20,634 nucleotides of DNA, from positions 1-20,634 of the IMG/VR virus record IMGVR_UViG_3300047319_001270. One strand, written 5' to 3'. The notes below the pieces were generated by a model that saw only the letters and a list, made by a program, of their open reading frames with translations, was not told the DNA's origin and did not search any database. The stretch's first letter is position 1, and every line of letters begins with the position of its first letter. This document shows positions 1 to 4,596 of the stretch, one piece after another. Position numbers and translations under genes: made by a program. The stretch comes from a virus.

Positions 1-1
1 A

Positions 2-100
2 GCGCCGACGCATGACACGCATAAGGATTGGATCAGCGATCGCTTTGATGCCAGCGTGGACCGCACCATCGACGCAGCAATGGAGCGAGCAAATGACTGA
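2..100 (+). CDS. 3' end of an unidentified phage gene (partial)
   Basis: An open frame runs in from the left edge and stops at a TGA at 98-100. The visible C-terminus includes KDWISDRFDASVDRTIDAAM. Its stop overlaps the next gene's ATG at 93 by 8 bp, the same coupled packing seen across this region, which is why I read it as coding. There are no Cys residues or membrane segments in the visible part. The product and true length cannot be judged from this fragment. Confidence 0.5.
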   Translation, partial: APTHDTHKDWISDRFDASVDRTIDAAMERAND

Positions 101-491
101 AGAACTGAAGCCGTGCCCGTTCTGCGGCGGAGAGGCGTACATCGAGCAGCCCGGAACGCGTCGGCAATCGTGCATCGTTGAGTGCGGCTCTTGCGGATTG
201 CGGCACGAAAGCGGCGACGAAGGCGACAGGTGCGGAACGTCATGGAATCGTCGCGCCCTCGAATCCCGCGTATTGGCGGAGAGGAAGGAGCCGGTAGCAT
301 GGCACATCGGAAACGCTGACGGAACGATCAATCCTATCGGTGCCGTCTACATTCGCCGGTCGCTTGCCGAGAAACACATCGAGAGCTACGAGGGCGAATT
401 GAATGCCGCTATCGTGCCGCTATTCACCCACCCCACGCCGGATGATGCAAGCGACGCAGCTATGAAAGAACAGAAGGAGAGCGGGGAATGA
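93..491 (+). CDS. Lar-family restriction alleviation-like zinc-ribbon protein
   Basis: The 132-residue protein opens with LKPCPFCGGEAYIEQPG and carries a second knuckle CGSCG, so Cys8, Cys11, Cys31 and Cys34 can form one zinc ribbon. This is the hallmark of the Lar/DUF restriction alleviation family, whose Rac-prophage founder reduces type I restriction. The second half, from about EPVAWHIGNADG to VPLFTHP, resembles a tail common in small phage proteins and has no assigned role. I chose the ATG at 93 over an upstream in-frame ATG at 12 because GGAG lies 7 bp before it and it overlaps the previous stop. An anti-restriction role is inferred from family only; many Lar-like proteins are untested. 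Confidence 0.75.
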   Translation: MTEELKPCPFCGGEAYIEQPGTRRQSCIVECGSCGLRHESGDEGDRCGTSWNRRALESRVLAERKEPVAWHIGNADGTINPIGAVYIRRSLAEKHIESYEGELNAAIVPLFTHPTPDDASDAAMKEQKESGE

Positions 492-583
492 CCATCATCC
501 GAGCCGCGTTCGAATGGGCCGAAGCGATCTATCTCGCGCTGTTCAAGCCCCGCAAGCCGTTCAGCGAGCGGGACATTCGCTAA
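488..583 (+). CDS. 31-residue small phage protein
   Basis: The ATG at 488 overlaps the stop of the Lar-like gene in an ATGA arrangement, and AGGAG lies just upstream within that gene. The product begins MTIIRAAFEWAEAIYLALFK and ends RKPFSERDIR: an amphipathic or weakly membrane-seeking helix followed by a charged tail. Its stop overlaps the convergent stop of the DUF6378 gene by 4 bp, so no space is wasted. I do not recognise a function. The coupling and packing are the reasons for calling it real. Confidence 0.55.
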   Translation: MTIIRAAFEWAEAIYLALFKPRKPFSERDIR

Positions 584-837
584 ACCAGCCGATCGGCAAC
601 CAGACGCGCATACCCCTGTATGTCGTGCCAGTTGTCGTGATAGTCCGGGTCGCCGTTCAATATCCGCGCGATCTTGTCGCCGATGACCTCTAGCGCCTGC
701 TTCTGATCCGGTTGCAGGCGCGTCCATCCTGGCGCCTGCCACATCACTTCCTTAAGCCCCTGCGCGATCACCGCGTGATCAGCAAACACGCCATATCGAG
801 CGCCGCGCTCGGCGAGTGTGTGCGCGATGTCGGTCAT
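580..837 (-). CDS. DUF6378-like phage protein
   Basis: This 85-residue protein has the features I associate with DUF6378: an N-terminal ERGARYGVFADHA segment, a central LQPDQKQALEVIGDKIARIL and a closing GDPDYHDNWHDIQGYARLV. The family is widespread in phages and resembles small MazG-like or dATP/dGTP-sensing helical proteins in outline, but its activity is not known to me. GGGAGA lies 8 bp before the ATG at 837. It is divergent from the gene at 949 across the shared operator at 859-884, so it is probably expressed early and repressed in the lysogen. Confidence 0.75.
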   Translation of the reverse strand: MTDIAHTLAERGARYGVFADHAVIAQGLKEVMWQAPGWTRLQPDQKQALEVIGDKIARILNGDPDYHDNWHDIQGYARLVADRLV

Positions 838-858
838 CCGGGTTTCTCCCTAGCAAAT

Positions 859-905
859 AACAGCGAAAATAGTTGTTGACTGTTCGAATTTCTCGACGGT
901 ATGAT
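859..905 (+). promoter_or_regulatory. Promoter P1 with repressor-type operator O1
   Basis: The -35 is TTGACT (876-881) and the -10 is TATGAT (900-905), with an 18-bp spacer. An imperfect dyad, AACAGCGAA (859-867) and TTGACTGTT (876-884) around AATAGTTG, covers the -35, so a bound protein would block RNA polymerase. The same dyad recurs at three other promoters in the window. The minus strand of the dyad spacer reads TATTTT (866-871), a possible -10 for the divergent DUF6378 gene. Confidence 0.75.
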
Positions 906-948
906 TCATCCCATGCGCTGAACGACGCGCACCAACCGGAGAGAAGAA

Positions 949-1089
949 ATGAACGCAGCCCTGATCGCAGAAATGATGAAGAACTTCGCGGCAATCGAAG
1001 CAAATGTGCGCGCGGCTTACCCGGACGCCAGCGAAGAGCAGGTCTATCAGATCACGAAGGCGGCAATGAACGCCTCGCTGTCCATCTAA
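949..1089 (+). CDS. 46-residue small early protein
   Basis: This is the first gene after promoter P1. CCGGAGAG lies 7 bp before the ATG. The product starts MNAALIAEMMKNFAAIEANV and continues with RAAYPDASEEQVYQITKAAM, which predicts two amphipathic helices and no membrane segment. The leader matches that of the gene at 4303, including the words CCCATGCGCTGA and CAACCGGAGAGAA, so the two genes belong to one repeated expression cassette. The function is unknown. Confidence 0.65.
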   Translation: MNAALIAEMMKNFAAIEANVRAAYPDASEEQVYQITKAAMNASLSI

Positions 1090-1129
1090 CAACACCGCGC
1101 CCGGTACGCCGGGCAAGCCGAGGCAGACC

Positions 1130-1303
1130 ATGAACAACTTCGAACTGAACACGATCGAGCAAGCCGCAGCGATGATTGCCCGCCTGAACGCTTTCATCCT
1201 CGCGAACGGCCTGACGATGGAGAACGCAGCGCTGACCGGCGAGGCGGAAGCCCGCGCCAAGACGCTCGCCATCATCGCCAAAGCGCATCGCGAGACGGCC
1301 TGA
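1130..1303 (+). CDS. 57-residue small phage protein
   Basis: GAGG sits 7 bp before the ATG, and a GCCCGG/CCGGGC hairpin (1099-1114) separates it from the gene at 949. The product begins MNNFELNTIEQAAAMIARLN and is helical with an alanine-rich second half ending in IIAKAHRETA. There is no Cys, membrane segment or known motif. Its TGA overlaps the ATG of the next minicistron (TGATG), consistent with one P1 transcript running to about 1427. Confidence 0.6.
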   Translation: MNNFELNTIEQAAAMIARLNAFILANGLTMENAALTGEAEARAKTLAIIAKAHRETA

Positions 1304-1341
1304 TGCGCTACCTAAACAAACCGGAGCCGCCCATAATATGA
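1303..1341 (+). CDS. Possible 12-residue coupling minicistron
   Basis: The frame MRYLNKPEPPII starts at the TGATG overlap with the gene before it and ends at the ATGA overlap with the gene after it. It may exist only to carry ribosomes from one gene to the next, or be a chance frame. Such a short peptide cannot be identified by sequence. The double overlap is the only evidence. Confidence 0.25.
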   Translation: MRYLNKPEPPII

Positions 1342-1427
1342 GCCGACTCGCGTACTATCGACACCTGAGAGCGCAGGGCTTCGCGGCCCTTGACGCGTAT
1401 CGATACATCAAGCATTGGCGCGCGTGA
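1338..1427 (+). CDS. 29-residue basic aromatic phage peptide
   Basis: The product begins MSRLAYYRHLRAQGFAALDA and ends YRYIKHWRA. Short peptides of this Arg/Tyr-rich style are common in Burkholderia-type phage accessory regions, which supports translation. The start overlaps the minicistron stop (ATGA), and CCGGAG lies about 12 bp upstream. The 3' end overlaps the convergent gene at 1408-1575 by 20 bp. The function is unknown; the net positive charge would suit nucleic acid or membrane binding, which is inference. Confidence 0.5.
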   Translation: MSRLAYYRHLRAQGFAALDAYRYIKHWRA

Positions 1428-1575
1428 CCGGATCGCAGCACACCGCGTCAGGGCGCTCCTTCCGGTGATCGCACCAGAAGCATCGAACCTCGCGCGCGTC
1501 TTGGGGCTGATTCGCGTGCGCGCGCGGGCAATTAGTGACTCGGTAGCGAATCGCCTGCCTTAGCTCGTCATTCAT
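1408..1575 (-). CDS. 55-residue Cys-rich putative zinc protein
   Basis: The start at 1575 lies inside the end of the upstream gene (8-bp overlap) with a purine-rich GAGAG before it. The product starts MNDELRQAIRYRVTNCPRAH and has a Cys pair in VRCFWCDH plus VCCD near the end, giving five Cys and several His that could hold one zinc ion. It closes a four-gene minus operon running from 2120. The family is not recognised. Confidence 0.5.
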   Translation of the reverse strand: MNDELRQAIRYRVTNCPRAHANQPQDAREVRCFWCDHRKERPDAVCCDPVTRANA

Positions 1576-1795
1576 CACTCTCTCGCGCCTTCAGCATTGC
1601 CGCGGCAATCCGGTAAGCATCGCGCGCTACGGTATCCGCATTCGCGAGCATCCAATCCGCCTCTGCGACGATCGACTGCATCGCCCTTGCCGCGAAGTAA
1701 TCGCGCAGCGTCACCTCATCCCGCAGCGCCTTTACCTCGCGCATGATGTCTTCGAGCGTGACGGGTTCGCGCAGCAGAATGTCGTCGTCGCTCAT
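1568..1795 (-). CDS. 75-residue helical phage protein
   Basis: The ATG at 1795 overlaps the previous stop as TGATG, so I prefer it over the GTG at 1798. The product, MSDDDILLREPVTLEDIMRE onward, has an acidic head, an EVKALRDEVTLRDYFAARAM helix of coiled-coil type and a helical end. It has no Cys or membrane segment. It is the third gene of the operon 2120-1408 and its function is unknown. Confidence 0.6.
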   Translation of the reverse strand: MSDDDILLREPVTLEDIMREVKALRDEVTLRDYFAARAMQSIVAEADWMLANADTVARDAYRIAAAMLKARESDE

Positions 1796-1917
1796 CACAT
1801 ATCCCTAATCATTGCCCGCGCAGCAACGTAGGCGAACGTCAGCAGCACACCGCACACGCCAGCGCCGCCGCAATAGATCGCAGCGACCGACGCAAAGGTG
1901 AAAGCCTGGTCGATCAT
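1795..1917 (-). CDS. 40-residue single-pass membrane protein
   Basis: The product opens MIDQAFTFASVAAIYCGGAG and continues VCGVLLTFAYVAARAMIRDM. Residues 5-34 are almost wholly hydrophobic or small, so it should be an inner-membrane protein with a short basic cytoplasmic end. The ATG overlaps the previous stop (ATGA) and its own TGA overlaps the next ATG. The position in an early accessory operon would suit a host-envelope or exclusion function, but nothing in the sequence proves that. Confidence 0.55.
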   Translation of the reverse strand: MIDQAFTFASVAAIYCGGAGVCGVLLTFAYVAARAMIRDM

Positions 1918-2120
1918 CCGAACCTCGCAGCACGCATGAACAGAATGTGCGCGTAGTCGCGCATGTGGCTCAATTGCCGGTCGAGCAAGTGACGGTCGGT
2001 GTCGGGCAGGGCGCGGTATGCGTCGCTTTGCAGGAACGCGCAGAGCTTGCCGATCCTGGCGTCAAGTTCAGCTTTCTCGTCGATCACGCGTTGTTGCCAG
2101 TCGGGGCGGGCGTCGCTCAT
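1914..2120 (-). CDS. Conserved-looking 68-residue phage protein
   Basis: The sequence DWQQRVIDEKAELDARIGKL followed by ALPDTDRHLLDRQLSHMRDY matches a small helical protein type seen in many temperate phages (WQxRVxxEKxxLDxRIxKL), whose role is unknown to me. GGAGA lies 5 bp before the ATG at 2120. It heads the minus operon and faces the gene at 2209 across operator O2. If the minus strand of O2 supplies the -10 TATTTT (2139-2144), the leader would be only about 12 nt. Confidence 0.7.
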   Translation of the reverse strand: MSDARPDWQQRVIDEKAELDARIGKLCAFLQSDAYRALPDTDRHLLDRQLSHMRDYAHILFMRAARFG

Positions 2121-2131
2121 CTTTTTCTCCG

Positions 2132-2177
2132 AACAGCGAAAATAGTTGTTGACTGTTAAATCTCGCAGGGATAGTAT
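2132..2177 (+). promoter_or_regulatory. Promoter P2 with operator O2
   Basis: TTGACT (2149-2154) and TAGTAT (2172-2177) are separated by 17 bp. The dyad AACAGCGAA/TTGACTGTT (2132-2140 and 2149-2157) is identical to O1, including the AATAGTTG spacer. It lies between the divergent genes at 2120 and 2209 and so can control both. Confidence 0.75.
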
Positions 2178-2208
2178 TCACACATCGACAACGCAACCGG
2201 AGAGCAAA

Positions 2209-2433
2209 ATGAACCTCACGCAAATCAGCCGCCAGATGGAAAAGACGATCGCCGACGCAGGCGTTGCGAACATCGAAGTGACGTTCTGCCGCGACGATAT
2301 GTTCAGCCTCGCAGCGCTCGACGAAGCCAGCTTGACCGCAGCGCGCGCGGTGCTGGCGAAAGTCTCGAACGCACGGCTCGACGACATAGAGATTGACGAC
2401 GAGTGCGGCGCCTTCGCCTACTACCGGTTCTAA
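2209..2433 (+). CDS. 74-residue small early protein
   Basis: CCGGAGAG lies 5-6 bp before the ATG at 2209. An upstream alternative start at 2146 would fall inside promoter P2, so it is rejected. The product begins MNLTQISRQMEKTIADAGVA and ends DDIEIDDECGAFAYYRF, with an acidic alpha/beta look and only two Cys. A strong terminator follows 6 bp after the stop, making P2 to 2459 a single-gene unit. The function is unknown. Confidence 0.7.
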   Translation: MNLTQISRQMEKTIADAGVANIEVTFCRDDMFSLAALDEASLTAARAVLAKVSNARLDDIEIDDECGAFAYYRF

Positions 2434-2439
2434 GCAGAC

Positions 2440-2459
2440 AGCCCCGAAAGGGGCTTTTT
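2440..2459 (+). terminator. Rho-independent terminator
   Basis: AGCCCC, loop GAAA, GGGGCT and a T run at 2455-2459 form a compact intrinsic terminator directly after the gene at 2209-2433. The stable GNRA-type loop and the close placement make this a strong call. Confidence 0.9.
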
Positions 2460-2590
2460 CATTTCCCGCATCCCCTCACCGTCGAGCACATCGCCGATAG
2501 CCGATCTAGCTCGATCGACCAGAGCCACGCCGCGCGAGCATAGGCGTTCGCCAACAGGCTGATGCTCTCGAATACGTCGGTGAGGTACAT
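2459..2590 (-). CDS. 43-residue putative membrane-associated protein
   Basis: I place the start at 2590, where AGGA lies 6 bp upstream, rather than at 2710, because the region 2611-2685 is an inverted repeat. The product, MYLTDVFESISLLANAYARA then AWLWSIELDRLSAMCSTVRG, is mostly one hydrophobic to amphipathic helix. Its end overlaps the T run of the opposing terminator. The leader contains the hairpin at 2611-2685, which could affect expression. No family is recognised. Confidence 0.45.
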   Translation of the reverse strand: MYLTDVFESISLLANAYARAAWLWSIELDRLSAMCSTVRGCGK

Positions 2591-2610
2591 GCGAAGTCCT
2601 GTAGGGGTGC

Positions 2611-2685
2611 GCGCCGGCCCTGTGTGTGTTCTGCGTAGCTGACCTACGCGGAGCGCAGCGCGCAAGGGTAGAGAGTGGCCGGCGC
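2611..2685 (-). repeat. Nested inverted repeat in the leader of the 43-residue gene
   Basis: GCGCCGGCC (2611-2619) pairs exactly with GGCCGGCGC (2677-2685). Inside, GCGTAG (2633-2638) and CTACGC (2644-2649) form a second perfect stem with a 5-nt loop. In minus-strand RNA this structure would end about 20 nt before the start codon at 2590 and leave the AGGA site just outside it. A regulatory leader, or the last domain of the structured RNA upstream, are both possible. Confidence 0.5.
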
Positions 2686-2707
2686 TGAGTCCTATGATCC
2701 GGCATGC

Positions 2708-3032
2708 CAAAAAGGGCGTTAGCGTCGGGTTACATCACGTATAGGCGTTTCCGCCGCCCCGATATTCTGCGACCGCATAGCGCATCAGCCTGCGCATTCA
2801 CTCTCACAGCGTGGCCCGTAGTCCACAGGGAGCGACCCTGCGCGGTGCCTGTTTCCGTCCGGACGGTATAGGCACAGGCCACGCTGTGAGAGCGGCGCTC
2901 CGGTCTGTTTCCCGGCATATCTATGCGCGCATCACTCTCATGCGCGGCGACTGGTTTACGCCTCTTTCGCAAGCCGTTCCGCTTGTTATGGAGCCAATCG
3001 CCGCGCATGAGAGAGCCGGATCTAACCGGCTG
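2708..3032 (-). ncRNA. Candidate structured non-coding RNA with two tandem modules
   Basis: No credible gene covers this stretch, but it folds extensively. Reading the minus strand: hairpin AGCCGG/CCGGCT (3031-3014), a 20-bp stem (3013-2994 with 2954-2935), a palindrome ATGCGCGCAT, hairpin CCGG/CCGG, a perfect 16-bp stem (2892-2877 with 2816-2801) enclosing two further hairpins (2875-2845 and 2840-2826), hairpin GCGCA/TGCGC, hairpin GGCG/CGCC, and finally GGGCG/CGCCC with a T run at 2713-2709. Two positions pair as G-U only on the minus strand (they are A-C on the plus strand), which favours minus-strand RNA. It follows the gene at 3039-3260 by 7 bp. It could be a long 3' UTR instead of a separate RNA, or DNA-level repeats. 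Confidence 0.5.
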
Positions 3033-3038
3033 ATTGCC

Positions 3039-3260
3039 TTACTTGGCGGGCGCAGTGAGGCCGCGCCATTCCACGCATTGAAAACGGGATTTGCGCCACA
3101 CAGCCTCCGGGTCAGCCGCCGCCGCTTCATAAGCCGCGTAGCCGCCCCAATACTTGCCATTCCAGTATTGGAATCGACCGTCAAGCGCATTTGTCAGGTA
3201 CACACCAACCCGAACCGGCTTAACGTTCGGCGGATACCACTCCGTCATTGCTTCCATCAT
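3039..3260 (-). CDS. 73-residue Trp/Tyr-rich phage protein
   Basis: MTEWYPPNVKPVRVGVYLTN, GRFQYWNGKYWGGYAAYEAA and FQCVEWRGLT form a pattern I know from small uncharacterised phage proteins (WYPP..KPVR.GVY ... G.F.YW.G..WG ... WRGL). It should fold as a small beta-rich domain. Two ATGs sit at 3260 and 3257; GGAG is 4 or 7 bp away, so either may be used. It is the last gene of the minus operon starting at 3864, and the structured RNA region begins right after its stop. The function is unknown. Confidence 0.7.
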   Translation of the reverse strand: MMEAMTEWYPPNVKPVRVGVYLTNALDGRFQYWNGKYWGGYAAYEAAAADPEAVWRKSRFQCVEWRGLTAPAK

Positions 3261-3397
3261 CTCTCTCCAGGTAGGGGCAAAGCGCCAAGCGGCGCGCGAT
3301 CTTATCGCCGCGACCGGATAACAACTCGCCCGGCTCCCGACGGCGGAACGGTCAAGCCGTCACTCGCGCAACTCACGCTCGACGCCTCGCCCCATGA

Positions 3398-3505
3398 TCA
3401 GCAGTGAAACAGCAGTTCTTGCGCGCACCATGCGAGCGTGACCGCGCCGGCGAACCACACGCAGCCAATGAACAGTCCGTCCAATACCGCGGTGATCAGC
3501 TTCAT
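3398..3505 (-). CDS. 35-residue single-pass membrane protein
   Basis: The ATG overlaps the stop of the 120-residue gene (ATGA). The product, MKLITAVLDGLFIGCVWFAG then AVTLAWCAQELLFHC, is a single hydrophobic helix of about 24 residues after a short basic start, so it is expected in the inner membrane. Between its end (3398) and the gene starting at 3260 lie about 135 bp in which I see no gene or clear promoter. The function is unknown. Confidence 0.5.
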   Translation of the reverse strand: MKLITAVLDGLFIGCVWFAGAVTLAWCAQELLFHC

Positions 3506-3864
3506 TTCGTCACCGTCACGTCGCCGGGCTTCTTCGCCTCGCGCTTGTGCGGAGCTTCGCGCAGCAAATCCTTTTCCGAATATCCCGGCTTGCGGTCGGG
3601 ATCGGCGATTTCCGGCTCTTCGTATGCGCCGCCAGGTGTGATAGCGACGAGAATCGGCAGGGCGATCCGACCGGCCGCGCCGAGCGTATCAGCGAAGTCT
3701 TCAGGGTCGAGCTTGCCCGCCATGACCTGACCGATCAGACCTTCCATCGCCTCGCGATAGTGCGGGTGTTCCTGCGACCACATCGGCGCTGCTTGACGCC
3801 CGGTGTCGATCTGCCATTGGCGCACTACCTCGTGCGTTATCTGCGCGAATATTCTCGTCTGCAT
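3502..3864 (-). CDS. 120-residue phage protein with weak RyR-domain resemblance
   Basis: The N-terminal half reads FAQITHEVVRQWQIDTG, then PMWSQEHPHYREAMEGLIGQ. The order H-E-x-x-R, G, P-x-W, R and G resembles the short RyR-type domains found in phage and bacterial proteins, but several usual residues differ, so this is a weak hint. The second half is proline and charge rich and ends in KKPGDVTVTK. GGGGA lies 9 bp before the ATG. The gene heads a minus operon facing the gene at 4095 across operator O3, with a leader of about 150 nt. Confidence 0.6.
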   Translation of the reverse strand: MQTRIFAQITHEVVRQWQIDTGRQAAPMWSQEHPHYREAMEGLIGQVMAGKLDPEDFADTLGAAGRIALPILVAITPGGAYEEPEIADPDRKPGYSEKDLLREAPHKREAKKPGDVTVTK

Positions 3865-3906
3865 TTATCTGATTCCCCGTAGCGGCGTGAGGTGCAGGGG
3901 ATGCCC

Positions 3907-3960
3907 GAAGGGAACTTTCCCTTCCGTCGGATACCCCGCATACCTTAAGACAAATCTTAA
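3907..3960. repeat. Two short perfect inverted repeats in the leader of the 120-residue gene
   Basis: GAAGGGAA/TTCCCTTC (3907-3924, 2-nt centre) and TTAAGA/TCTTAA (3945-3960, centre CAAA) lie between operator O3 and the gene at 3864. The first is a natural RNA hairpin near the ribosome site. The second has the size and AT-rich look of a protein-binding dyad. A GCTTCAGAAGC palindrome follows at about 3975. No known regulator can be assigned. Confidence 0.4.
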
Positions 3961-4016
3961 CACACCTTCGGGGTGCTTCAGAAGCGCAAAAAGCATCGGT
4001 GTAACCCCTATTTGAT

Positions 4017-4063
4017 AACAGTCAAGATAGTTGTTGACTGTGATGCTCTCTCATCGGTATGAT
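4017..4063 (+). promoter_or_regulatory. Promoter P3 with operator O3
   Basis: TTGACT (4034-4039) and TATGAT (4058-4063) have an 18-bp spacer. The dyad AACAGTCAA (4017-4025) and TTGACTGT (4034-4041), spaced by GATAGTTG, overlaps the -35. On the minus strand it reads TATCTT (4029-4024) as a possible -10 for the gene at 3864. Confidence 0.75.
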
Positions 4064-4094
4064 TCACGCATACACCAACACCGCGAGGGACCAA

Positions 4095-4211
4095 ATGATC
4101 CGCTACTATCACGAACTGGACTACGCCGATAACTACGACGAAGAAGAGATGACCGCCGAAGAGCGGGAAGAGGCCGAAGCCGAACGCTATCTTTCGCGGC
4201 TCGACGATTAA
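4095..4211 (+). CDS. 38-residue highly acidic protein
   Basis: The product is MIRYYHELDYADNYDEEEMT followed by AEEREEAEAERYLSRLDD, with 15 Asp/Glu against 4 Arg. It should be a largely helical acidic peptide. Such charge patterns occur in DNA-mimic inhibitors, but also in many neutral small proteins. GAGGGA lies 4-6 bp before the ATG. Its TAA overlaps the left arm of operator O4, so P3 and P4 cassettes are directly abutted. The function is unknown. Confidence 0.6.
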   Translation: MIRYYHELDYADNYDEEEMTAEEREEAEAERYLSRLDD

Positions 4212-4255
4212 CAGTCAAATTTCTCTTGACTGTTGTTTTCTCCGGGTGGCATGAT
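4210..4255 (+). promoter_or_regulatory. Promoter P4 with perfect operator O4
   Basis: AACAGTCAA (4210-4218) and TTGACTGTT (4226-4234) form a perfect 9-bp dyad with the 7-bp spacer ATTTCTC. The -35 is TTGACT (4226-4231) and the -10 is CATGAT (4250-4255), spacer 18. Unlike O1-O3 there is no divergent gene here, and the spacer lacks the minus-strand TATNTT. Confidence 0.75.
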
Positions 4256-4302
4256 TCAACCCATGCGCTGACGAATTAGCGCGCCAACCGGAGAGAATAA
4301 AA

Positions 4303-4560
4303 ATGTTCCTGAACCACGCACAATACGTCGAATTCATTGCTCGCAACATCGAGGGCGCAACCGCCGCCGCTGCTCATGCTCAAGGCGCTCGCGGAGGCTT
4401 TGACATCAACGCTCGCGATGGCGACGGATACTTGCGGGGCTTTCTTGATTTCATGGATCGCATAGACGAGCAGCCGAATTGCGACATAGCCGCGACTCTC
4501 TCAACCTTCACCGCGGAGCTTCGCGAGTGCATCGAAATCGCGGCAGCAGACGTTGATTGA
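4303..4560 (+). CDS. 85-residue small early protein
   Basis: CCGGAGAG lies 8 bp before the ATG, in a leader almost matching that of the gene at 949. The product begins MFLNHAQYVEFIARNIEGAT and has a central GGFDINARDGDGYLRGFLDF and an acidic end. It appears as a soluble helical protein with two Cys. A short hairpin with four T follows the stop. Despite the shared leader the protein does not resemble the 949 product. The function is unknown. Confidence 0.7.
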   Translation: MFLNHAQYVEFIARNIEGATAAAAHAQGARGGFDINARDGDGYLRGFLDFMDRIDEQPNCDIAATLSTFTAELRECIEIAAADVD

Positions 4561-4564
4561 AACC

Positions 4565-4582
4565 AGCCCGCACAGGGCTTTT
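4565..4582 (+). terminator. Weak intrinsic terminator
   Basis: AGCCC, a 5-nt loop and GGGCT followed by four T form a short stem just after the stop of the gene at 4303-4560. The stem is only 5 bp, so read-through into the next gene is likely, which fits the absence of a new promoter there. Confidence 0.45.
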
Positions 4583-4596
4583 ACATAGGCCCACGC

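Noticed and set aside
2708-3032. Identity with GOLLD or ROOL RNA
   Set aside because: The phage setting and complex folding are similar, but I could not match any specific conserved motif, so only a candidate new RNA is claimed.
2708-3032. tRNA or group I/II intron in the folded region
   Set aside because: No cloverleaf with anticodon and CCA-compatible acceptor stem, and no intron core or domain V is visible.
2811-3407. Plus-strand frame of 198 codons
   Set aside because: It runs through the long inverted repeats and antisense to two well-supported minus genes, has no ribosome site and an Arg-rich shadow composition.
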